From NCBI GenBank assembly GCA_021399435.1, contig JAJTUP010000002.1:3038001-3102000 (forward strand): a stretch of DNA of 64,000 bases, written 5' to 3'. The position numbers were made by a program, and so were the translations under genes. Under the pieces are notes generated by a model. That model saw nothing but the letters and a program-made list of their open reading frames with translations. It searched no databases and was not told the origin of the DNA. This stretch comes from Diaporthe sp. PMI_573. Lineage: Eukaryota > Ascomycota > Sordariomycetes > Diaporthales > Diaporthaceae. This document shows, in pieces, positions 43,279 through 54,990 of the stretch (within the stretch, counting starts at the first letter, position 1; each line of letters starts with the position of its first letter).

Positions 43279-46200
43279 ATTCTGATTCTTTTTCTATATA
43301 TTACCTATAATGCTACTAAAGACCGGTAAAAGAAGGGGAAGATCTTAAGGAAGTTACGATAATGCTGAGGGTAGCTTGGGAATACTTTAGCTTGATAATA
43401 CCTTGGCACGAGAACAGGAATGTAATTAACTACTTTAATAGAGAATTAACGCTTTAGAAGCAGTCTAAATGGCTGTTAAAGCCAAGCTGAAAGATTTAAA
43501 GCTAGTTAATATTATTTTATTACCTATAGCTTGTACTTTTTAGTAATATAATAGCTGGATGATAGATCTAGAAAGGGCCTATATCTTATAACTATAAACC
43601 CTTTATAACGATAAGATAAAGGTAATATATGTATTAGATTATATCGAGAAAGAGTGTCGAAATTATTGGGACATTTATATAAAATCTTTAAGAAAAGGAG
43701 ATAAGTCTGTATTTGACTATTATAAGTAGGACGAGTTTAGAACTTTTAGCTTTAATTTTAAAAAGAATCTTTAAGGCGTATCCGGCGTTATTTAAAGCTT
43801 AATTAATGCCGCCTACTAATAAGAAAACCAAGACCTATAGACCTTTTACTAGTATTTCGAAATGTTGGAATTAGAATAAGAGATGAGAAGTAATAGTTTG
43901 AGGGCCGAATTCTTTCTCTTGAAACTGTTAGGATGGATAATGTTGGAGATTTAAACAAAATACGCCCTAAGCTTGCTAAAGACTAGGGACAAGATAGTTA
44001 GGGTTGCCCAAGTGATTTAGGTTAATATCTTAGAAAAGGTGAGAAAGAGGAAGTATGAGGAGATAGGCCTGAGGAAGGGGGGAATTGACAGAATCCCTAA
44101 TAAGAGAGGATAAGGGGGAAGCCCTTTAGGAAGTGCTTTAAATGTGTAGGGTGGAACTCAAAATTATCTATGGCAGCAAGGCTAAGGAAGAGGCCGAGGA
44201 TTGAGAGCTAGGGGTTCTTATACTTAGCTAAATTAGAATATTTAGGGAAGTATCTCTAAAGTAACCTTAAAGCTAAATTCTCTAGATAAAACAGGCAAGA
44301 CAACTATATACTATAGGTGTAGAAGTACCTACTACTATTTTTTAGACTGCCTAGTACTAGTAGAAACTGTAGTATTGGTGAATTAAATACAAGGCTGCGG
44401 CAATTATTGGTCTAGGGGCTATTAAGGTTAGAACCGAAGAAGAGGAAACCTAGGTATCTCTTAATTACCTACAGAAATAGTGTCTGAGGTTAAAGAGAAG
44501 AACCAGTAACTACACCTAGAAGTAGAAAAAGAGATAGTTAAAGTCTGGGAGATATTTACGATTTTCGGCAAAGTAGCCATAAAGCGTGGTTAAAAATATA
44601 TTAAGATTGATCTAGATATATAGGTATAAGTAGATTTAGTTAGTATTTCTTTTGTCGAAAAGTTTAGTTTTAAATTATCTACAAAGTTATTAGTACCTGT
44701 GGTGGGAGTCTAAGAAATTAAGGTCCCTACTTATGGTGTCTATTAGGTTCCCTTGTTGTTTAAGGATTATTTTGGAAATTAGAGGAAGGAGACGCGAGAT
44801 TATATTGCGATTTAAAGGAATTGATTAGAATCTGTTTTGCTCTTAGGTACCCTAGGTTTGGAACATTTTTAAATAAAGCTTAAAAGCTGTCTGAAGGATT
44901 GGTGGCTTTAATAGGACAAGATTTATATAGTAGAGCAAACTATAAAGTCTTTTATAAGGAATTAGGGGAAGGTCTTTTATTGTTATATAATCTTTCTTAT
45001 AGCGGAACCTTTTAGTATAATGGAAAAGGAGGAGAGCCTTTAATGGGAGCCTCAAGGGATGGACGAAGAGGAGAAACCGCCTCTAGATTTGTCTTAGATA
45101 TACCCGCAATTAGTAGGGATGGAGACATTTTTCATTAAAGCTAGAGCCAAGGAGCTACTGCTAAGGAGGAAGGTAGATTATGTAATAGATCTAGAGAAGG
45201 GAACTTTACCCCCTTTTCTACCTCTATGCCTACTGTTATTGACGGAACTTAAGGTCTTAAGGGAATGGCTTAAAGAGAGTTTAAAGTTAGGACGAATTGT
45301 TTACAGCAAAAGTCCCGCTGGTATGCTAGTTTTATTTGTACCGAAAAAAGACGGAACCCTTTAATTCTGCGTTAACTATAGGGCTCTTAACAAAGTAATG
45401 ATAAAAAATCAGTATTCTTTATTATTGGTTTTAGAAATATTAGATTAATTATTAGGCATATAGTACTTTTCTAAAATCGATTTAATAGATGTGTATTATT
45501 GGATTTATATCTAAGAGGGTAACAAATAGAAGATAGCTTTCTATATACAATATAGTCATTATGAATTTAAAGTAGTACTATTTGGATTAACCAACGCTCT
45601 AGCTATGTTTTAATCTTTTATTACGGAAGTCTTGAGAGATTGTATTAATGTCTATATAATTGTTTACTTAGACAATATTTTGATTTTTTTAGGAAGTGAA
45701 GAGGAGTACGAGAAGTATATATAAACGATTGTAGATTGTCTTGTAATAGCAGAGTTGTATAGCAATATTAAGAAGTGCTACTTTTTTTAAGAAGAGATCG
45801 AGTTTTTGGGATTTTTGGTTGGAAGGAAGAGAGTCTAAATAAACTTCAATAGAATTAGGACTATTTAAGAATGGCTAATACCAACTACTTACCGCGACAT
45901 TTAAGTATTTTTAGGTTTCTGTAACTTTTATTAAAGATTTATTAGGGATTACTCGAAAATTACATAACTACTTAATGAATAATTAAAAGGGATGTAATGT
46001 AGCTGAAAACTAGGAAAAATTGATTTCTTAGCTCTAGAAAATATTAAAATATGAAGGGCCTTTGAAGAGCTTAAGATGAGGTTCTAACAGGCGCCTCTTC
46101 TCTAACATTACGACCCTATGCTTTTTATACGAATCGAGTACGATGTATCGGACAGAGCTGCTATATCTATAATTTTACAGTAATATTGAGATAAAGATAA

Positions 46201-48299
46201 ACCCTAATGGCATCTAATTACTTTCTAGTTAAAAAAGTTTTTAGGAGCTAAGCTCTACTAGATAACTTATGATAAAGAGCTAAGTACTATAGTTGAGAGC
46301 TTTAAATATTGGCGACAGTACCTTAAAGGAGCACAAGAGCCGGTTATAGTTCTTTTTAATTATAATAATTTCTACAGCTTTATAAAGTAAAAAGAACTAA
46401 CATAGAAGCAGGTTTAATGGCTTATATATTTAGCCGGGTTTAATTTTACTATTAAATATTGTTCTGGGAAAACAAACCTGGCAGATAGCCTATCAAGAAG
46501 GCCTAACTATATATTAGAAGAAAAGCCTCTAAATTTAAGTTGGATTCTAACTTTAAAATTAAAGATAGTTGTGGCTATTAGAAAGGACTTATAATTCTAT
46601 CTAGAAGACTAACGGCAAGCCTAGTTTAAGGCTGTAGTTAGAAGTATTAAAGTGTAAGAGGTCTTAAAACTTGATTTCTTTCTAACAGAGCGTTGGCTTA
46701 AGTCTGCGGCTCTCCTGTAGGGGCAGTTTATAATAAGAGTCTAGGCCCAGGTATATGTTGGCAATATAGGCATAATGTACCGAGGGCTCTACTCTTTGCT
46801 ATTAGACTTAATATGCAAAGCCTAAGGGGAAGACTCTAAGATTTAGGCCATTATTAAAAGGATTAAATCCTTAAATGGTGCTGTTTTAAATGGTTCTGGT
46901 TATAAGTTTTAAGATAGATTACTATACTAGAAGAGACATATATACGTGCTAGAACAAGAAGCTTTGCGACAAGAGATTCTGCAAATTTACTATAATAAGC
47001 TACTAAGTAAACACTAGGGGTAGATGTAGATATAAATTCTAGTTAAAAGATATTTTTACTGGCCGGGCTTGAGGACCTCTATTGCAGACTATATATGCTT
47101 TTGTATAATGTGCTAATATATATCTATATTATATTATTGCCCGTATAGAGAGCTTGCTTTGTTATTAATTCTATTAGGCCCTATGTAAAAACTTAGTATA
47201 GACTTTGTTACTAGACTTTTAACTGCTATTAGAGATGGCAAGAAAGTAGATATAATTTTAGTTATAGTAGATTGTTATACTAAGATGAGTTTCTTTATTA
47301 TAGTAAATATAATGATAAATACTACTAAACTAGCTGAAATCTTTTATAGGGAGATTGAGTATAAATGGAGACTACCTAAGGAAATCGTGACTAATAGAGG
47401 CACGACCTTTACCAGCAAGTTTTAGAAGATACTTTGCCAGCTAAGTAGGATTAAAACCCAATATACCACCGCTTACTACCTATAGGGTAATAGACAAATA
47501 GAAAGGATAAACTAAACCTTAAAACAATATCTAAGGGCATTTACAGTAGAAAATGTCTGAAACTAGCTAAACCTATTATATACTGTATTCTTTGTATATA
47601 ATTTAACATAAAGCGCCACGATTAAGATAAGCCTGTTTAAAGCTCTCTTTAGCTATAAACTGTTTTTTACTATCCTGTATGATAAATAGCCTACTAAGGA
47701 TAGTGTTTCTTGGAGGGAGGTACTAGCAGTTAAGGAATGTATAGAGAAACTTTAGCAAATTTAAATAGACTATAAAGAGAACTAGAAACAGGCAGTTGAG
47801 ATACAGGTTTGAAATTACAATAATTAACACTAACCTATGTAATTTAAGATCAGCTAATAGGTATTGCTGACAACTAAACATCTACTCCTAAAAAACAGGA
47901 AGCTTGCTCTATAGAGGGTTGGCTTATTTAGGATTATGTCTCGAGTAGATAAACAGGCTTACAGTCTAACCCTCCCGGAGAAGTACTTACAAATGTACCA
48001 TGTTTACCACGTGAGCTAGCTAGAGCCTTGAACAGCAAGGAACCTAAAGAACCTGACAGAGGGTATCTTAAATCTACCAGACCTAGAGAATAAATAAGCT
48101 AAATAGGAGCTGGAGAAGATCCAAGACTACCAGGAAATTAGGGACACTATATACTACTTAGTAAAGTAGAAAGGATGGCCTAGTAAATACAACTTATGGG
48201 TATCGGAAGACAAAATGTCGGCAGACAAAACCATTATGAAGTACCGGAAAGGGAGAGGGCTGAAGTAAAACCGAAAAAGGGCCCAAGACCAGACCGACG

Positions 48300-50587
48300 A
48301 GGACTGTAGGAAGCGGCTATGACGTAAGTGAATGACAGGCTTGTGAGAGCTGGGATGGACTCAATAATGTTTCGATGAGTGCCAGATGACTGGCTAATGA
48401 ACTTAAGGATGTTTTAATGAGTGCTAGATGACTGGCTGATAAAGTCGATGCTGGTTTAATAAACGCCGGAGGAGTAGCTGATGAAGCCAATGCTGGCTTG
48501 ATGTAAGGGACATGTTATTGGATAAAGGCCTAGTGAAAGGCTACAGGATATAAGTAAGTAGGAGAGAAGGTTTGAAAAATTAATGCATTAGAATTAAGTG
48601 TAAATAACCTTAGAAATGTCTAGGTTAAGGGGGGACTAGAAGGGTTTTTAAAAAGGCAATGCAAGGGTATCGTTATCCTACTCCAAAAAACCAAACCCTC
48701 TCTACTAGTATAAATTACCAAGCTACCGTATCCTCTAGTAATTATAGGGGAAGAGCCGTCTATATTTTATACGTTATCTTCTATAGTAGTAGCAGAAAAC
48801 CCTCCAGCCAGGCTCTAAAAGCGTTATCTATAACCCGCAAAACCTCTAAGAGAAACCCTTAAACTAAGCCGTGCTAGACTGGAAACCTATTGTCGGCCGA
48901 AACTATGCGCGGTATATTACGACAAGTATTGACTAGATTCCTTAGAATCTTTTTATAAAGATTGTCTACTGAGTTAGCCGATCTAAACTATACTAGGTAA
49001 AGCAAGTATAAATTAGCCAGGGCTTGCGACTAAAAGATACTGGCCTCTATAATGGCTGATTTTTAAATAGCTTAGTATATAATGTTGTCTTGAGGTATAG
49101 GAGACTTATATTTGTAATCTTAATCTATTTCTTCTCCTTGCCTCCTCGCAAACTACTTTTATATTTAGGATTCTCTACTGTCTTTTGAAACACTAGAGTA
49201 CCGCTAGGGCTATTTGCAGATAGGTTTATTAGGGTTTAGGCCAGGCAAAGCTACGAGATTGACAGCTGGTTTTCCTGTACTATTAAAAGCATAGGGTCTA
49301 CAGCCTGGGCGATTTTCTATAGAAGGGCCTTTGCAAGATAGAGGTCGGCAATTAACCCGATAATTAGAGGATTACCTTGGGATAGTTAATAGAATTGAGA
49401 TAAATAGAGAAAAGAATACTTACCATTATATAAGGCGAGTAATGCTTTTTAATATATCGGTTATACTAAAAGCTTCCCAAATTAATTACTATATAGGATA
49501 TATCTTTCCGTAAAGAGGGTATATTCTCCTCTGCTTTCTTTAGGAAGCTATGCATACAGGCCTTGTAGGGAGCTTGAGACTAGATTACCCGGCTCTAGAA
49601 CTATACCCTCTTATCCTACCTAGATAGGTTGCGCGAGAATTAGACAATATTTATAGAGCTGTCGGAAATGCGCTGCCGACTAGAAGGCGTTGCGTGCCTA
49701 ACGGCCTCGGCAGGCGCGTATAACTGTATATACTCTACGGTCGAGGTAGGAAGATTCCGGGAAGTTTAAGGTACTTTTGGGGGCCTGCTCTTTCTTAGAT
49801 CTTCTAATAAAGAGGCGACGCTTACAATTACCTTACGACGAGTTTAAGGGGTTTGCAGAGTAGGGGCGCGCTGCTTACCAGCCGCCTTAGAGGATCTACC
49901 TTAAGTTACTATCAAGGTATTGTTTAGTTTAGAGGAGGACGGCTCCGTAGAGGAAGAGGTGGCGAGAGATTTAGGAATAAGACTAGCGTGATTATTACTA
50001 GTCTCCTCAAGATTTAAACCTAATAAGGCAGGGCACCCTCTAGACGGGCTACCCAAGCTTTGCGCAGGGGATAAATGTAAGGAGTCCGAAAAGGCGAAAG
50101 GGTTAGGAGAAGAGAAACGAAAGGAAGAAGGAGCTATACGCCTATAAAGGGGCCGCGAAGCAGAGCGAGTAATGCCCGACAAAGATACCTACGACTCGGT
50201 TCGATTACAAGACCCCTTAGGAGAGGAAGACTCCCTATCTAGCTGTCGGTTAGGCAAAAAGCTACGGAAAGACGAGTTAGATATAGCGACAATAATGAGG
50301 GTGATGTTAAGAAGAAAGATCTTCGAAAGTACCCCGAAGAGAGAAAGAAGGAAAGCCGCCGCGAGAGCTTTAAGTAGGTTGAAGGTCGGAGAGAGAGAGA
50401 GGTTAAAAGCAGCTTGAAGGGCAAGCTATTTAAACCACGCTGCCTGGCCTGTGTGGCGCCGAAGAGGTTGTGTATAGGTTTAGAAGGTTTAGTGACTTAC
50501 CGGGCGTAGTAACTTAAAGGTGCCTGTAAAAGCCGTGATGGAAGCCGGCCTGAATGCCGTGCAAAAGCGGCCCGAGGACGGGCCTCC
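48300..50587 (-). other. Unexplained 2.3-kb internal segment of gypsy copy C, with antisense coding potential
   Basis: Lies between the chromodomain end and the polypurine tract. On the minus strand a protein-like frame runs from about 50187 down, Ser/Pro-rich first (PSSFRFSSPNPFAFSDS). It is open for 95 codons to 49901 and continues with sporadic stops (AYAPAEAVRHATPSSRQR-like wording) toward 48900. It has no ATG at its left edge. On the plus strand an 81-codon charged frame lies at 50172-50417. Parts are less TA-rich than pol. It may be an extra antisense gene of the element, a nested insertion, or captured DNA. No family recognised. Confidence 0.4.
48365..48500 (+). repeat. Short degenerate tandem repeats downstream of the chromodomain
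   Basis: Two diverged units of the type ATGAGTGCCAGATGACTGGC, followed by related TGATGAAG/AATGCTGG words. Low-complexity spacer inside the element. Confidence 0.5.
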
Positions 50588-50604
50588 AGGGGGGAAGGCA
50601 TAAT

Positions 50605-50797
50605 TGTAACGACCGGGCGGAAGCCACGCAGAAGCCCCGGTGTGGCCCCCGCGAGGGCCCTCTTAAAAGGGGCCCGAAGCCCCCACATCTCAGACTGGAG
50701 GGGGGCAAGAATTAGTCTTGCACCAGACCTACACCTAATATACATGTTGGCCTTCCTAGTTTACCGGACCATCGTGCCTAGTGCAGAGCCCATTATA
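50605..50797 (+). repeat. 3' LTR of gypsy copy C
   Basis: 193 bp, the least mutated of the three LTR copies. Directly preceded by a polypurine tract and followed by ATAAT, which repeats the left flank of the element. Confidence 0.88.
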
Positions 50798-50802
50798 ATA
50801 AT

Positions 50803-52378
50803 GCCCTTCTGGTGCTGGTATAAAAACCTTATGCCTTTTGCCCTCTGTTTTAACCTTCCCTCTTTTTTTTTTTTATTGTATGACACTCTCTCTCTCTCTC
50901 TCTTATACATACATATATATACCTTGTGTGGATTTGGTGACCGTTGAAGGGACCGCACGCCCGGCCCTGCTGTGGCTAATCAGAAGGGCCGGTCTGGCTT
51001 AGTCAGCAGAGGGCTGGCCACTACACCAAGTGCTTCGGCGCCCACGATGGCAATGACTTCCTTTCTTCCTTCCGTAGCAAGAATTCGAACCCGTACCCAG
51101 ACACGTACAGTGGTTCCTTTTGCTCGCCCCTATTTGCACATATAAAGACCCCCTGACCTAAGGCATCAGGGCCGTACCAACACTGATCAGTGATTGATAT
51201 TGTCAGTCCCTGACAGCTAGGTCCGAAGAGGTAGATCTATCGCCAGACCTTCGCCGACCTTGTCAGCCAGCAAGCAGTTAACAGCCAACAAAGCGGACCG
51301 CAATATCTACGCTACACGATTAAAAGGAAGCAGCTACTACTAACCAGTAACCAGACCAGGCAGTCGTTGTTACTAGTACCCCAGGAGATCTAGCCGCTGA
51401 AGACCAGAAGTTCCTTCCTGGCGAAGACCCCCGGAAGAGCCGGGTATTTACCACGAAGTATTACGAGAAAGAACCGACGCCTGTACAAACCCACTATACT
51501 GACAACAACCTTCTATGCAAAGAACCAACTATTTAGCAGTATACACTATTGCGCCTTCCCTATAATATCCCTATCCCCTAGGCAAAGAACACTCTTACGG
51601 CCTCGTTCTTTGCCCCTTCCCCTTTTTCTATAAAAGGGCTTCTCACCAGACGGTGGCCTTCTTGCCACCTAAACGACGGCCGGCGGGGCAGGTGCTGACC
51701 TCAAGCACTTACCCTACTGTTTACACACAAACCTCTTGCCCGGGCCCCCTTACACTCCCTCGGCCGCTTAGCACAGCCGCCCAGAACGCCAAAACCGTGC
51801 CCGGAACGCTAAAACCCTCACCTACCCCTCTTTTGTTGCGTTTAGCGGTATATAACCAAGATAACCACTCAAAAGGGCAACTCTACCCGTCAGACTATAT
51901 AGTAATAGGTGCCGTTTGCCGATAACCACCACCTGCGGGTAAATGGTTCTTGTGCCGGTTATAAGCCGTAGCAGTAAGTATTACGATACCTTCTTTTCTA
52001 CAGATCCGAGGCCACCGGAAAGGCTACGGCTACCTTATTGCTGCTAACAACGACGCCTGTACCCCAGCACTACTACCGCTGTTTAGTGGCAGCAGGCAAC
52101 AGTGTCTCTCTCTTTCTCTCTCTTATTTAGATCTCTTTGCCGCTTACCATTGCGGCAGTATGCTGGTTCTCGTTACTACTACTCGCGTCAAAGCCGACGT
52201 CGCCAATTATAGCGGCGGCGGCCCCTCGTTAAAGCCGACATCGCTAACTACGGCGGCGGCGGCCCCTCTACCTTCTTCGCCTTCGCCTTGTTTGCCTTCT
52301 CCTTCTTCTGGTAGTCCTCCTTCCTCTAGTCCTCCGGAAGTAAACAAATAAACCACCTACTGAAAAAGTACAAATATT
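50803..52378. other. Near-normal composition region, probably the leader of a copia element
   Basis: Contains T11 and (TC)n simple repeats at 50867-50905, an inverted repeat TGTCAG-TCC-CTGACA near 51209 that resembles abutting LTR ends, and a TATAAAG box near 51140. Frames at 51653-51925 and 52160-52351 are Pro/Ser-rich without family signatures. No intact gene. Confidence 0.45.
50867..50905. repeat. Poly-T then (TC)n simple repeat
   Basis: A T11 run (about 50867-50877) and nine TC units ending near 50903. Confidence 0.7.
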
Positions 52379-54990
52379 ATGGCAGCTGGTCCTCCTCCTC
52401 CTCCTCCTTCTTCTACTAGTCCTTCTGCTAGTCCTTCTTCTGCTGGTCCTTCTTCTAGTGGTCCTCCTCCTTCAGCAGGCCCAAATAGCCATCCTCAACC
52501 ACAACAGAAACTACACCCACGGTGGCTGGTCCTCCCCCTTCTCCTTTGCCTAACCTACAGGAAGGACAACCACAAAGACTCAAATCAAATCAATCAGACT
52601 CTCCTCCTCTCCTTCCTTTCCTTTAAACCGTAGAAAGGGCGACTATAAAGATACAAGTTAGATCAGTTAGTTAGTATCCTAGATTTAGATTTTCACGGCT
52701 GGCCCGGAAACAATAGGCAATAGCCGGAACCTCTTCTTCTTTGTCCCGGAGTGTGCCTCTAGCAATAGGCACCACCCCAGCTAGGAAGTAGGACTACACA
52801 GACCTTCTTAGGGCCTACCTCGATACCCTTCACCAATAATATACAGTCTTAGCAATAAGCTAGGCCCATATTGACTGCTCCCGATAGGAAGCTCTAAACA
52901 ACCCTTTAAACCAAAACCCTACCCAGATGACAACATACCTGCTTAGGACACTAGATAAGCTATAGGAAATTCATACTATTAACGACAAACTTCTCGGCGA
53001 GTACTAAACCTACTTCAAGGGGTAGACTCTTAATAGCTTTAAAGTCACTAAGGGCCGCTAGTAATTAGAGTTCCGGTGCTTCCTCTGGGCCCACGGCATC
53101 TATACTAGCAACGTAAGGAGCACCTGCATTACCGACCAACTATTTGCCCTCCTTAAAGAAGACTATTGCCCCGAGTGGCTAGAAGACAAAGCCTGTGAGG
53201 TTAAATTTGCGCCTAAGTTGAAAATGGTATAATAATTTTAAAGACTGCCCGGAAGGAATATACAAACACCCATTCCTTCTACCCTAGGCAGTACCTCTTT
53301 CCTTGCTATTATCGTCAAGTTAATAAAACAACCGACCCGGCTGCCCCTAACTATGCTGGGCCTGGCAGTTGCCTGGTAAAACATTACTCTAGGCCCGGCA
53401 AGCCGACAGGCATTATGTGCCCCGGAGACCCCATATACCCAAAACGACCTTCTTTAGCCCAAAGCTCTATATAACCCCTGGGAGGAATACCCGGCCTAGA
53501 CGCCGATACCATACCGCCATTAGCCCTAACTATAAAACAACTACTAGGGCCTCCCTCCTCGCTACGTGCCTAATGTTTAAATAGAGCTAGAATAGATAGC
53601 TTGCTTTTTTAAGAGCTAGAACCCAGCGTAGAAGTGGAGTAGTAACCTGTATAACCTCTTAGATAATAAAATCAAGATATTTTTAAATATCTGCTACTTT
53701 AATAAGGTCGACCCTGGCTAATTTCATACCCTACTTCTCCGGATTCTTACTGGCTATACTAAAAAGTACTATCTTATATATATTAGTGTCGATAATAGCT
53801 TTACCTAGGCGTATGCCAAGCTGAAGACCCATTTTAATACCAATACTAACTATTAATAATACTTTAGTAACTAGACCGGCCTAACCTTCTCTAATATACG
53901 CGAAGACCCTAAAAACGCTAAAAAGAACCTATAGAAAATACTACAAGCCCTACTAGACAAGCTTTAGCTATACTAATAGGTACTTAGCCACGGCTATAAA
54001 GGTAACGATACTCTTAAAATAACCGTTCTTTGTGCCTATAAGGGTATGCCAGACTTTAAATATATACTATTTACGCCCTCGGCCCTATACAAGAAGCTAT
54101 TTTAAGACCTCTGCACCTCTCTTAATCTAAGTTTAAAGCGTAAGTAGCCTTCCTAGCGCTTTCTTACTAGTCCCAGCCCATTTGCTGCTAAAAGCGATGA
54201 CGAGACTTACTATTTTAATTACCGCTATACTAATAATAAGCAGAGTAGTTGTGGTGTTTCTAGAAGGGCCACCACGCACCCACCACTATTATAGCAGGGA
54301 GCCCCTTGACTACTAGATTTAACTAAGAAACATTACTTTATATATAATAAAGAAGGTTATTAGTCTACTAACTATATAACCAAAAAACGCTAGTATGCTC
54401 GTCATTAGTTCCTAATAGCCTATAAGCATGTCTAAAAGGCTGCCTATAGCGGCAAAGTTAATGTCTTCTTGGCCGGTATAGAGGATGCTAAAGGTATGCT
54501 TACTGGCTAAGTGACCACCACCGAAGAAGATAATAATAGTGGCTATATGGCCTACTATTTCCTAATGAATTTGGCCTTTCTCTATTATCTTGACCCTTTG
54601 CTAGTAGAGAAGCCCGAGGATAGTGACAAGACTGTTGCTGGTGTCTTCTTTCTCAAAGACTGCTATTCTTGCCATAAATTTTAGGATATTATACCTGATA
54701 TAGGCGCGGCTAAATACTCTATAGTAGGCTATAACTAGTATTTAGCCTTCTGGTAAGAAGACCTAAAAGTTAGCCTAGATTCCTTATATACTAATAAAGC
54801 TACTATAAGGTTTAGTAAAGGGCTACATTTTTTATTAAAAGGCACAACTACTATTATAATGCTGCTTGGGGATATTATATTTTATGTAATAAATACCTTG
54901 ACTCCTTTTTTATTCTTAATTATAGATATAGATACCCTTAGTGTGTTTTTCTAAAATACTATTAAAAACGTGGACAACAAGCCGAGCATA
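52379..54990 (+). mobile_element. Ty1/copia-type gag and protease remnant
   Basis: Starts with an ATG and a Pro/Ser/Ala-rich low-complexity leader (52379-52500). It then runs through a gag-like region with few stops at first (AHIDCSR, LLRTLDKLQEIHTINDKLLGEY) and many after about 53200. The end has a gag/pol junction typical of fungal copia: YNKEGYxSTNYTTKKR (knuckle-like), then DIGAAKYSIVGYN, LKGTTTI and ITPFLFLIIDID-type blocks around the aspartic protease, where the active-site DTGA reads DIGA. Integrase and reverse transcriptase are absent, so the copy is truncated at about 54990. Damage rises from left to right. Family moderately sure. Confidence 0.6.

Larger units (their letters stand above)
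43086..50797 (+). mobile_element. Ty3/gypsy chromovirus, copy C: near full-length, RIP-degraded
   Basis: Two 193-bp LTRs (43086-43278 and 50605-50797) flank 7.3 kb, with a 5-bp direct repeat ATAAT on both sides (43081-43085 and 50798-50802). A polypurine tract AGGGGGGAAGG (50588-50598) sits just before the 3' LTR. Internal order, read through many stops: gag from about 43311; a degraded zinc knuckle (CFKC, about 44139); protease about 44590-44700; reverse transcriptase about 45240-45970 (SPAGMLVLFVPKKDGTL, YLDN at 45665-45676); RNase H about 46080-46500; integrase about 46960-47500 (SIDFVTRL, VTNRGTTF); and a chromodomain-like end about 48150-48215 (YYLVK, KGWP, KYNLWVSED). Key acidic residues have become Asn by G-to-A change. 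Order and chromodomain place it among chromoviruses. The 48300-50590 part is not explained by pol. Confidence 0.9.

Noticed and set aside
50990..51110. Possible tRNA or tRNA-derived short element: TGGCTTAGTCAG resembles an A box and AATTCGAACCC a B box
   Set aside because: Spacing is too long for a tRNA, stems do not pair, and the B-box lacks its first G. At best a chance or very old tRNA-like trace.
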